In this document: positions 1-5,586 of the stretch, in pieces
Numbering within the stretch: the stretch's first letter is position 1
Layout: each line of letters starts with the position of its first letter
Assembly (NCBI GenBank): GCA_017504335.1
Contig: JAFVRI010000183.1
Coordinates: 1 to 9,329 of the forward strand
Direction: 5' to 3'
From: Clostridia bacterium
GTDB lineage: Bacteria; Bacillota; Clostridia; Oscillospirales; CAG-272
Length of the DNA: 9,329 bases
Translations under genes and position numbers: made by a program
The notes under the pieces: generated by a model
Told to the model about the DNA's origin: nothing
Database searches by the model: none
Seen by the model: only the letters and a program-made list of their open reading frames with translations

Positions 1-664
1 CGGCAAGGACAATTGCGATATTATTTTCTGTGCTCCCTATGTAACCATCGCTGCCGCTATGAAGGCAGCTGAGGGCTCCAACATCAAGATCGGTGCGGAG
101 AACGTACACTATGAGGCAAAGGGCGCATTCACCGGTGAGGTTTCCGCAGATATGCTGAAGGCAATCGGTGTAGAGTATGTTATCATCGGTCACTCCGAGA
201 GAAGACAGTATTTCGGCGAGACCGATACCACTGTAAACCTTCGTACCAAGGCGGCGCTTGCTGCGGGCATGAAGGTCATTCTCTGCCTGGGCGAGGTAAA
301 GGAGCAGAGATTGGCAGGCATCACCAACGAGGTGGTTTCCATGCAGACCAAGCTCGACTTGGCTGACGTTGACGCGGAGGCACTGAAGAACGTGATCATC
401 GCATATGAGCCCGTTTGGGCAATCGGTACCGGTCTGACCGCTACCCCCGAGCAGGCAGAGGAGACCTGCGGCGAGATCCGTAAGGTTCTGGCTGATATGT
501 ACGGTGCAGAGGTTGCCGAGACCGTAACCATCCAGTACGGTGGATCCATGAACGACGCAAATGCTGCCGAGCTTCTGGCAAAGCCCAACGTGGACGGCGG
601 TCTGATCGGCGGAGCTTCCTTGGTTGCCAAGAAGTTCACCGCGATCGTTGACGCTGCTCAGTAA
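1..664 (+). CDS. tpiA: triosephosphate isomerase, 5'-truncated by the window edge
   Basis: Glycolytic enzyme that interconverts dihydroxyacetone phosphate and glyceraldehyde 3-phosphate in the cytoplasm. The reading frame is open from base 2 (first codons read GKDNCDIIFCAPYVTIAAAM), so the ATG at 59 is internal and not the start. About 220 residues are visible against the usual 250, so roughly the first 30, with the N-terminal Asn and Lys of the active site, lie off the edge. Visible family signatures are the GAFTGEVS segment, the catalytic His in IGHSERR, the catalytic Glu in AYEPVWAIGTG with the mobile phosphate-gripping loop right after it, and the phosphate-binding IQYGGSM and GGLIGGASL motifs near the C terminus. 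No defect is visible. A strong terminator follows, so it is the last gene of its transcript. Other glycolytic genes may lie upstream, but that cannot be seen here. Confidence 0.97.
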   Translation, partial: GKDNCDIIFCAPYVTIAAAMKAAEGSNIKIGAENVHYEAKGAFTGEVSADMLKAIGVEYVIIGHSERRQYFGETDTTVNLRTKAALAAGMKVILCLGEVKEQRLAGITNEVVSMQTKLDLADVDAEALKNVIIAYEPVWAIGTGLTATPEQAEETCGEIRKVLADMYGAEVAETVTIQYGGSMNDANAAELLAKPNVDGGLIGGASLVAKKFTAIVDAAQ

Positions 665-682
665 CAGATTCTTCTGTAAAAT

Positions 683-729
683 AAAAACGCTTATGATGAC
701 GGCTTCTGTCCGTGTCATAAGCGTTTTTT
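683..729 (+). terminator. rho-independent terminator of tpiA
   Basis: A stem of about 14 bp (AAAAACGCTTATGA at 683-696 pairing with 715-728) ends in a run of six T at 724-729. It starts 19 bases after the tpiA stop codon. The inner part (GACGG with CCG) can extend the pairing with a bulge. Confidence 0.93.
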
Positions 730-769
730 GAATTTATCAATTTTTCAAACGAATATTATCTATTTGTCA

Positions 770-798
770 TTGTGTTTTCCTTGCGAATTTGATATAAT
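770..798 (+). promoter_or_regulatory. sigma-A promoter of the oxidoreductase gene
   Basis: TTGTGT (770-775), a 17-base spacer and a perfect TATAAT (793-798) preceded by TGA, which is an extended -10. The predicted start of transcription is near 805. This gives a leader of about 27 bases carrying AAAGGAGG (816-823), 8 bases before the ATG at 832. Confidence 0.8.
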
Positions 799-831
799 GA
801 ATCTGTAATATCCTAAAAGGAGGATCGAACG

Positions 832-1863
832 ATGAAGCTGGAAAATATGGTAGTTGGTGTGATTGGCTTGGGCATGGGTGCGTTGCATCTGAAGGGTGCC
901 ATTGCCTACGGCGCGAAGATCGGCATGATCTGCGACACGGATCCCGAACGCCTGAAAACGGTTGGGGAAGAGAATGAAATTCCCGAGGAAAAACGTACTA
1001 CCGATTATCACGATATTCTGAACAACAAGGAAATCAATGCGGTCATTCTTGCCACCCCCGACCAGCAACATAGAGAGCAGGTCGAGGCACTCCTTGCGGC
1101 AGGAAAGCACGTGATGTGCGAAAAGCCCCTGGCGCTGACGAGAGAGGATCTGGAGGGCATTGTCAAGGCAGTGGAGGCGCATCCCGAATGCAAATTCATG
1201 ATTGGACAGATCTGCCGTTTTACTCCCGCGTTTGTTCAGGCAAAGCAATATATTGACGACGGAACCATCGGCGAGCTTTACTTTGTGGAGTCGGAGTACG
1301 CTCACGATTACGTTCGGATGTTCGAGAAGAATCCCAAAAACTGGAGAAGCGACCCCGTGCGGAACGGCGTGGTCGGTGGCGGATGCCATGCGGTGGATCT
1401 CCTTCGCTGGCTGGTGGGCGCAGACCCCTCGGAGATCTATGCTCACGGTACTCACAAAATGCTTCCCTATGTGGAATACGATGATGCCAATCTGGCGATT
1501 ATGAAATTCCCGGGCGATATCATGGGTAAGGTGTTCGTATCCACGGGCTGTAAGAGAGGATACACCATGCGCACCTGCATTTACGGAACCAAGGGTACTC
1601 TGATCTTCGACAACAAGTCGGACACCATGGAGGTTTACGTGATGAACGAGGAAGGACACGGCGCGTCCACCCCGAAGATCGTTCCCGTCGAGGTCAACAA
1701 CCACAATGCGGCAGAGGAATTCCGCGCTTTTGCGGACGCACTCATCAACGAGAAAGAGATCGAAATGAACGTATATGAAGGCGCTAAAACGGTAGAGGCC
1801 TGCCTTGCCATCATCGAATCCTCCAAAACAGGGAAGATCGTTTATCCCAATTATCAATTCTGA
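832..1863 (+). CDS. Gfo/Idh/MocA family NAD(P)-dependent oxidoreductase
   Basis: A 343-residue cytoplasmic dehydrogenase of the glucose-fructose oxidoreductase/inositol dehydrogenase family, usually acting on sugars, inositols or sugar derivatives; the substrate cannot be read from the sequence. The N-terminal Rossmann domain (about 5-125) has the dinucleotide-binding stretch VIGLGMGALHL (G12, G14, G16), an Asp at the end of strand 2 (D35 or D37), ATPDQQH, and the family CEKPLALT motif with the catalytic-type Lys at K98. The C-terminal alpha/beta substrate domain (about 126-335) has the GGGCHAVDLLRWL signature (H186, D189). The family's Asp four residues before that His is Gly (G182) here. 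The start is fixed by an AAAGGAGG site 8 bases upstream. It is monocistronic, between its own promoter and a palindromic terminator, so the neighbours give no pathway hint. Confidence 0.9.
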   Translation: MKLENMVVGVIGLGMGALHLKGAIAYGAKIGMICDTDPERLKTVGEENEIPEEKRTTDYHDILNNKEINAVILATPDQQHREQVEALLAAGKHVMCEKPLALTREDLEGIVKAVEAHPECKFMIGQICRFTPAFVQAKQYIDDGTIGELYFVESEYAHDYVRMFEKNPKNWRSDPVRNGVVGGGCHAVDLLRWLVGADPSEIYAHGTHKMLPYVEYDDANLAIMKFPGDIMGKVFVSTGCKRGYTMRTCIYGTKGTLIFDNKSDTMEVYVMNEEGHGASTPKIVPVEVNNHNAAEEFRAFADALINEKEIEMNVYEGAKTVEACLAIIESSKTGKIVYPNYQF

Positions 1864-1871
1864 ATATAAAG

Positions 1872-1898
1872 AAGGGGCTGACCGATCGGTCAGCCCTT
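1872..1898. terminator. bidirectional terminator between convergent genes
   Basis: A perfect 22-bp palindrome (1875-1896: GGGCTGACC, central GATC, GGTCAGCCC) sits in the 38 bases between the stop codons of the rightward oxidoreductase and the leftward metalloregulator. It is flanked by T-rich sequence on the + side (TTGGTTTATTTCTT) and by CTTCTTTATATT on the - side. It can therefore fold as a 9-bp hairpin with a GATC loop in either transcript. The T tracts are interrupted, so efficiency may be moderate. Confidence 0.8.
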
Positions 1899-1901
1899 GG
1901 T

Positions 1902-2273
1902 TTATTTCTTATAATTCAAATAGTGCCGTTTGACGGCGGTAAAGGATTCATCGCTGATGACGTGCTCAATGCGGCAGGCGTCCTCGGCGGCGATCTCCTC
2001 GTCAACGCCCAGAGCGATCAGCATATTGGTCAGCACCGTGTGCCGCTCGTAAAGCTGCTCGGCAAATGCCTTGCCCTTTTGCATCAGGGTAATATAGCCC
2101 TCGGCATCCATCGCAATGTATGCCTCGTTCTTCAAAATTCCCAGCGCACGGCTCACGGAAGGCTTGGTGTATCCCAAATACGCACCCACGTCGATGGAGC
2201 GGATCTTTTCATTCTTTTGCAGCAACACGTAAATGGCTTCCAGATACATTTGCCCCGATTCATGAAGCGCCAT
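1902..2273 (-). CDS. DtxR/MntR-family metal-dependent transcriptional regulator, probably the iron sensor of the feo locus
   Basis: A 123-residue repressor of the DtxR/IdeR/MntR family. A winged helix-turn-helix (about 1-65; recognition region YLGYTKPSVSRAL, wing GYITLMQKG) is followed by the metal-binding dimerisation domain (about 70-118). The C-terminal SH3-like domain of DtxR is absent, as in MntR. Visible metal-site residues match DtxR rather than MntR: M9 (DtxR M10, where MntR has Asp), C100, E103 and H104 in EDACRIEHVIS (DtxR C102, E105, H106), and H78 of the ancillary site. Positions equivalent to DtxR E83 and H98 are T82 and A96, so the ancillary site is altered. The start at 2273 is chosen over an open frame reaching 2408 because AAGGAGGAG (2278-2286) precedes it and family homology begins there. 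It is divergent from feoB, whose promoter carries DtxR-like boxes, so inferred to repress feo when Fe(II) is plentiful. Confidence 0.92.
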   Translation of the reverse strand: MALHESGQMYLEAIYVLLQKNEKIRSIDVGAYLGYTKPSVSRALGILKNEAYIAMDAEGYITLMQKGKAFAEQLYERHTVLTNMLIALGVDEEIAAEDACRIEHVISDESFTAVKRHYLNYKK

Positions 2274-2304
2274 GGAACTCCTCCTTCCACAAATTTGTTG
2301 ATTT

Positions 2305-2333
2305 ATTATACCATAAATTCGCTTTGTTTTCAA
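2305..2333 (-). promoter_or_regulatory. promoter of the DtxR-type regulator
   Basis: Read on the minus strand: TTGAAA (2333-2328), a 17-base spacer and a perfect TATAAT (2310-2305) preceded by TGG, an extended -10. The predicted transcript starts near 2298, giving a leader of about 25 bases that contains the ribosome binding site. No GGTTAGC box overlaps it, so there is no sign of autoregulation through those sites. A 10-bp palindrome ACAAATTTGT (2289-2298) lies at the predicted start; its role is unknown. Confidence 0.85.
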
Positions 2334-2433
2334 GTAAAATCCAAAATTTTGTGCATTTTGACGAATCTGAACCAACAATGCCCGACGCGAAATTGTTGAC
2401 TTATACAAAGTTTATGAAATTGATCGAAAATAA

Positions 2434-2462
2434 TTGACAAAAAAGGATTTTTGAAGTATAAT
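2434..2462 (+). promoter_or_regulatory. consensus promoter of the feoB transcript
   Basis: TTGACA (2434-2439), exactly 17 bases, then TATAAT (2457-2462): a full match to the sigma-A consensus. Transcription should start near 2469, inside the first GGTTAGC palindrome. The leader to the feoB ATG would be about 178 bases. Such a strong promoter makes most sense if it is tightly repressed. Confidence 0.92.
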
Positions 2463-2467
2463 ATGTT

Positions 2468-2487
2468 CGGTTAGCAACCGCTAACCG
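2468..2487. promoter_or_regulatory. DtxR-type operator 1, over the feoB transcription start
   Basis: Inverted repeat CGGTTAGC - AACC - GCTAACCG, with 8-bp perfect arms and a 4-base centre, beginning 5 bases after the -10 box. The half-site GGTTAGC resembles the TTAGGTTAGSCTAACCTAA core known for DtxR operators. The divergent gene encodes a DtxR-family protein. Binding here would block open complex formation or initiation. Confidence 0.82.
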
Positions 2488-2572
2488 CGAAGAATCACGG
2501 TATGATAATTGAGGGTTTGAACTTGTATGCCGCAGGAATACCAATCGTATCGGATTATTTTTTTGCCTTGTT

Positions 2573-2590
2573 GGTTAGCGGTCGCTAACC
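2573..2590. promoter_or_regulatory. DtxR-type operator 2, in the feoB leader
   Basis: Second copy of the same palindrome, GGTTAGC - GGTC - GCTAACC. Both 7-bp arms are identical to operator 1 and only the 4-base centre differs. It lies 104 bp downstream of operator 1 and 56 bases before the feoB start codon. No convincing second promoter was found next to it, so it may act as a roadblock or through looping with operator 1. Confidence 0.75.
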
Positions 2591-2646
2591 GAATAAACCG
2601 ACAGTAAATTTTATCCGCAAGGATCAGAAATAGGAGGAACCACCCC

Positions 2647-4662
2647 ATGAGAATTGCCTTGGCAGGTAACCCCAACTCAGGCAAGACAACGATGTACAAT
2701 GCCCTGACCGGAAGCAGTGAGAAGGTCGGAAACTGGGCAGGTGTTACCGTTGACAAGAAAGAACACCCCATCAAAAAGGCGTATGCGGGCAAGGAGCAGC
2801 TGATTGCCGTTGACCTTCCCGGTGCGTACTCCATGTCCCCCTTTACCAGCGAAGAGAGCATTACCAGCTCCTACGTGAAAAAGGAAAATCCCGATGCCAT
2901 CATCAACATCGTGGATGCGGACAATCTCAGTCGAAGTCTGTTCTTTACAACACAGCTTTTGGAGCTGGGGATCCCCGTGGTGGTTGCGCTGAATAAAAGT
3001 GATCTGAACGAGAAGAAGGGCACCAAGATCGACGCGGAGGCTTTGTCTGAAAAGCTGGGCTGTCCCGTCATCACCACCGTTTCCACCTCGTCCAAAGGCT
3101 TGGAAAAGCTGATGGCGGCGGTAATCGCTCGCGTCGGAACCGAGCAGAAGGCTCCCTACGTGCAGGACGAGATTGATCTTGGTGATAAGACTGCCGTCGA
3201 GGAGGCAGACCGCAAGCGCTTTGCGTTTGTCAATGAGATCGTAAAGACGGTTGAGACTCGTAAGGTTCTGACCAAGGATCGCAATGTCGGCGACAAGATC
3301 GACAGCGTCCTGACCAACAAGTGGTTGGGTATCCCGATCTTCGCACTGGTGATGTGGGCAGTGTTCTGGATCTCCCAGGCGGGTCCCGGTGTATGGCTGT
3401 CCGAGGGACTGGACGTGGGTGAGACCCATCTGTGGGGTCTTGTGGACTGTATCGGGTGGTTTAAGGAAATTGTTGCGGGCTGGCTGGAGGGTGCCCATGA
3501 TCTGGTTCAGGCAATCGTCCTTGAGGGTATCCTTGAGGGTGTAGCGGCAGTTGTCGGCTTCTTGCCTCTTGTCATGGTGATGTATTTTCTGATCGGTCTT
3601 CTGGAGGATTGCGGATACATGGCACGTGCTACCGTGGTACTGGATCCCATCTTCAAAAAGGTTGGCCTTTCGGGTAAATCGGTGATCCCTTTTATCATCG
3701 GAACCGGTTGTGCCATCCCCGGTGTCATGGCATGCCGTACCATTCGCAATGAGAGAGAGCGAAGAACCACCGCTATGATCGCACCCTTTATGCCCTGTGG
3801 CGCAAAGCTTCCTGTCATTTCGCTCTTTGCGGGTGCGTTCTTCAGCGAGTCCGCTTGGGTTGGTGTGACCATGTACTTTGTGGGAATCGTCATCATTCTT
3901 CTGTGTGCGCTTCTCATCAATGCCCTGAACGGCTATAAGGCGAGAAAATCCTTCTTTATCATGGAGCTTCCCGAATATAAGGTTCCTTCCTTCTGGTTGG
4001 CATTCAAGTCCATGTGTCAGAGAGGTTGGGCGTACATCGTGAAGGCGGGAACGGTCATTCTCGTATGTAACTTCGTTGTCTATATGATGCAGACCTACAA
4101 TTGGAGTTTCCAGGCAGTGGAAGATCCCTCCACCTCGATTTTGGCATCCATCGCAACCCCCATCGGATACGTGATCGCTCCCATCGTGGGTGTGGCACTC
4201 TGGCAGCTGGCGGCAGCGGCTGTGACCGGCTTCATTGCCAAGGAGTGCGTGGTCTCCACCTTGGCTACCGTATTTATGTTTGAGGAGCTGATCAACGAGG
4301 ATCTGGAGGCAGTCGGCGCGATCACCGCATCCAATATGGGTGGTATTTCGGTGGTAGCGGGACTTGCGTTCCTGATGTTCAACCTCTTTACACCTCCTTG
4401 CTTCGCGGCAATCGGTGCGATGAACGCCGAGATCAAGAGCAAGAAGTGGCTCTTTGCGGGCATCGGAATTCAGTTCTCGGTTGGCTATACGGTCGGATTC
4501 CTTGTGTTCTTCTTCGGTACGCTCTTTACGGGCGGAAGCTTGGGTGCTTCTTGGATGCCTATCGTTGGCTGGGCGATTGTCCTTGCCATTGCGGTGATCT
4601 TTACTGTGGCGATCCTCGCAAAGAAAAAACAGATGAAGGCTGAGTACGCCTTGAAAGTATAA
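2647..4662 (+). CDS. feoB: ferrous iron transport protein B (GTP-dependent Fe2+ uptake)
   Basis: A 671-residue inner-membrane Fe(II) transporter. The N-terminal G domain has G1 GNPNSGKTT (7-15), the G2 Thr in GVTVDKKE (32-39), G3 DLPG (56-59), G4 NKSD (116-119) and a G5-like STSSKG (146-151). A helical linker (about 165-215) leads to the membrane part (about 225-660), which has two Gate-type repeats. Conserved polar and Cys segments include GTGCAIPG (352-359, C355), MPCGAKLPV (C384) and AKECVVSTLATVF (C534), as in other FeoB proteins whose pore is Cys-lined. AGGAGG (2632-2637), 9 bases before the ATG, fixes the start. The length is shorter than E. coli FeoB (773) and usual for clostridial forms. 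No feoA lies before or after it, and FeoB has no fused FeoA domain. Iron regulation is inferred from the two DtxR-type boxes upstream. The next gene overlaps the stop codon. Confidence 0.97.
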   Translation: MRIALAGNPNSGKTTMYNALTGSSEKVGNWAGVTVDKKEHPIKKAYAGKEQLIAVDLPGAYSMSPFTSEESITSSYVKKENPDAIINIVDADNLSRSLFFTTQLLELGIPVVVALNKSDLNEKKGTKIDAEALSEKLGCPVITTVSTSSKGLEKLMAAVIARVGTEQKAPYVQDEIDLGDKTAVEEADRKRFAFVNEIVKTVETRKVLTKDRNVGDKIDSVLTNKWLGIPIFALVMWAVFWISQAGPGVWLSEGLDVGETHLWGLVDCIGWFKEIVAGWLEGAHDLVQAIVLEGILEGVAAVVGFLPLVMVMYFLIGLLEDCGYMARATVVLDPIFKKVGLSGKSVIPFIIGTGCAIPGVMACRTIRNERERRTTAMIAPFMPCGAKLPVISLFAGAFFSESAWVGVTMYFVGIVIILLCALLINALNGYKARKSFFIMELPEYKVPSFWLAFKSMCQRGWAYIVKAGTVILVCNFVVYMMQTYNWSFQAVEDPSTSILASIATPIGYVIAPIVGVALWQLAAAAVTGFIAKECVVSTLATVFMFEELINEDLEAVGAITASNMGGISVVAGLAFLMFNLFTPPCFAAIGAMNAEIKSKKWLFAGIGIQFSVGYTVGFLVFFFGTLFTGGSLGASWMPIVGWAIVLAIAVIFTVAILAKKKQMKAEYALKV

Positions 4663-4847
4663 TGGGAATTGTTGATTATATTGCCATCGCTGCGATCGTT
4701 CTGATCGTTGGCGCAGCGGCATTTTACATCATCCGCGCGAAAAGACGCGGAGAAAAATGCGTGGGTTGTCCCTACGCAAAGCAGTGCGGAGGGAATTGCC
4801 AAGGCGGATGCAATCACTCCGAAAAGAATGACCGTACAGATAAATAA
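4662..4847 (+). CDS. FeoB-associated Cys-rich membrane protein
   Basis: A 61-residue protein with one transmembrane helix (about 5-24, IAIAAIVLIVGAAAFYII), a basic cytoplasmic stretch RAKRRGEK, then a Cys cluster CVGCPYAKQC-GGNCQGGC (C33, C36, C42, C46, C50) and a charged tail. This is the layout of the FeoB_associated family (Pfam name as I recall it), small proteins commonly encoded straight after feoB in Firmicutes. The Cys cluster could bind or pass on Fe(II), but its biochemical role is not established. The ATG shares one base with the feoB stop (TAATG), and no good ribosome binding site precedes it, so translational coupling to feoB is likely. Confidence 0.9.
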   Translation: MGIVDYIAIAAIVLIVGAAAFYIIRAKRRGEKCVGCPYAKQCGGNCQGGCNHSEKNDRTDK

Positions 4848-4851
4848 ACGG

Positions 4852-4883
4852 AAGGGATGTGTGCCGTGGCACACATCCCTTTT
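4852..4883 (+). terminator. strong hairpin between the Cys-rich and HMA genes; attenuator or partial terminator
   Basis: AAGGGATGTGTG (4852-4863) pairs perfectly with CACACATCCCTT (4870-4881), with a CCGTGG centre that can pair further. Only TTTT and then CCCG follow, so the U tract is poor. It begins 4 bases after the stop of the Cys-rich gene and ends 20 bases before the ATG of the HMA gene. It may lower downstream expression or protect the upstream mRNA end instead of stopping transcription fully. Confidence 0.65.
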
Positions 4884-4903
4884 CCCGAAAAGAGGGAGGA
4901 GCG

Positions 4904-5257
4904 ATGGAAAACTATATCATCATCGGAATCGTGATCGCTGTGGTGGCGGTCGGGATCCTGTCGGCGATCAAGCATTTTCGCGGACAGGGTGGCTGCTGCG
5001 GAGGCGGTGACTATCGCCCGAAAAAGAAAAAACTCAAGGGAATCCGCTACCAAAAGACCTTTCGTGTGGAGGGGATGCACTGCGAGCATTGCAAGAGACG
5101 GATAGAGGAAGCCGTCAACGACCTTCACGGTGCGGCGGGCAGGGTCGATCTCAAACGGGGAATGCTGACCGTCTCCTATGCGGAAGAGGTAGCGGATGAG
5201 GTGATCCTTCAAAAGATCGAACGGATCGGATATCGGATCTTTAAAGAAGAGCGGTAA
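4904..5257 (+). CDS. membrane-anchored heavy-metal-associated (HMA) domain protein with CC motif
   Basis: A 117-residue protein. Residues 4-21 form a hydrophobic helix (IIIGIVIAVVAVGILSAI), followed by a glycine-rich Cys pair GQGGCCGGG (C31, C32), a basic linker YRPKKKKLKG, and an HMA fold (about 50-113). The metal-binding loop is VEGMHCEHCKRR (C60, C63), the MxCxxC type of copper/zinc chaperones and P-type ATPases. The basic linker after the helix suggests that the HMA domain faces the cytoplasm. The start at 4904 is supported by GGGAGG (4894-4899), unusually close at 4 bases. An upstream in-frame ATG at 4859 lies inside the hairpin stem and was not chosen. It is probably in the feo transcript, because no promoter fits in the 56 bases before it. 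A metal relay or sensor role near FeoB is inference; HMA domains are better known for Cu(I), Zn(II) and similar ions. Confidence 0.88.
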   Translation: MENYIIIGIVIAVVAVGILSAIKHFRGQGGCCGGGDYRPKKKKLKGIRYQKTFRVEGMHCEHCKRRIEEAVNDLHGAAGRVDLKRGMLTVSYAEEVADEVILQKIERIGYRIFKEER

Positions 5258-5290
5258 AAAAGGGCAAACCACATACACATAAAATAGTGT

Positions 5291-5303
5291 GTCATCCTGA
5301 GTG
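5291..5303 (+). repeat. solo copy of the GTCATCCTGAGYG motif
   Basis: GTCATCCTGAGTG matches the terminal inverted repeat of the 5587-5844 block (GTCATCCTGAGCG) at 12 of 13 bases, about 300 bases before its left end. The sequence after it, GAATACATTCATTTGAT, resembles GAATATATTCATTGAT at 5704-5719. It may therefore be the edge of a second, degraded copy of the element. Confidence 0.55.
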
Positions 5304-5333
5304 AAAGAATACATTCATTTGATCCTGTTGCAT

Positions 5334-5381
5334 ATTCTCCTATATAAACAAAGTCATATCCGATTGCTTATTTAGGAGAAT
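5334..5381. repeat. 9-bp inverted repeat, long-loop hairpin
   Basis: ATTCTCCTA (5334-5342) and TAGGAGAAT (5373-5381) are perfect inverted repeats separated by 30 AT-rich bases. It is the first structure after the HMA gene. There is no U tract, so it is not a standard terminator. Function unknown. Confidence 0.45.
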
Positions 5382-5405
5382 TGCAAGGGCATTCCACCAT
5401 TCCCT

Positions 5406-5486
5406 GTAGGGGGCGACGTCCTCGACGCCCCGAGAAAACAAGGGTTTATTTCGTACAAAACGGCGGGAGTAAACCCCCCGCCCTAC
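5406..5486 (+). repeat. intergenic repeat unit, copy 1 (GTAGGG...CCCTAC ends)
   Basis: A unit of about 80 bp bounded by GTAGGG (5406-5411) and CCCTAC (5481-5486). It holds a short palindrome GGGCG...CGCCC (5411-5429), a middle part GAGAAAACAAGGGTTTATT, and a GC-rich tail starting ACAAAACGGCGGGAGTAAA. It aligns almost end to end with 5864-5930, with a gap of about 8 bases. Confidence 0.8.
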
Positions 5487-5552
5487 GGTGGTATGGGTGT
5501 GACCGAAAGAATATTGCCCATTTCTTTGTAGGGCGGGGGCTTGCTCCCGCCG
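5461..5552. repeat. long inverted repeat: tail of copy 1 against an inverted partial copy
   Basis: Bases 5461-5486 (CGGCGGGAGTAAAC...CCGCCCTAC) and the reverse complement of 5528-5552 (CGGCGGGAGCAAGC...CCGCCCTAC) differ by two substitutions and one base of length. They form arms of about 25 bp around a 41-base loop. The right arm also folds alone: GGCGGG (5532-5537) with CCCGCC (5546-5551), closed by a CTTG loop. Confidence 0.75.
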
Positions 5553-5586
5553 AAAAACAAAGGCGAAGCAATGATACATCAAATCG

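Noticed and set aside
760..1857. 365-codon open frame on the minus strand
   Set aside because: It is antisense to the oxidoreductase, is rich in His and Val, and lacks a ribosome binding site and promoter.
2274..2408. 45-codon N-terminal extension of the metalloregulator
   Set aside because: These bases contain the gene's promoter (2305-2333) and ribosome binding site, and family homology begins at MALHESG.
2488..2572. Riboswitch in the feoB leader
   Set aside because: No known riboswitch core could be recognised; the paired elements are better explained as protein-binding palindromes. A covariance-model search (Rfam) would settle it.
2677..4722. Very long open frame (about 680 codons) on the minus strand
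   Set aside because: It is antisense to feoB over nearly its full length, the composition is unnatural for a protein (many His, Arg, Gln), and there is no ribosome binding site. It is a shadow of feoB codon bias.
4859..4903. Upstream in-frame ATG for the HMA protein
   Set aside because: It lies inside a strong hairpin without a ribosome binding site, and would place a polar stretch before the transmembrane helix; the ATG at 4904 follows GGGAGGAG.
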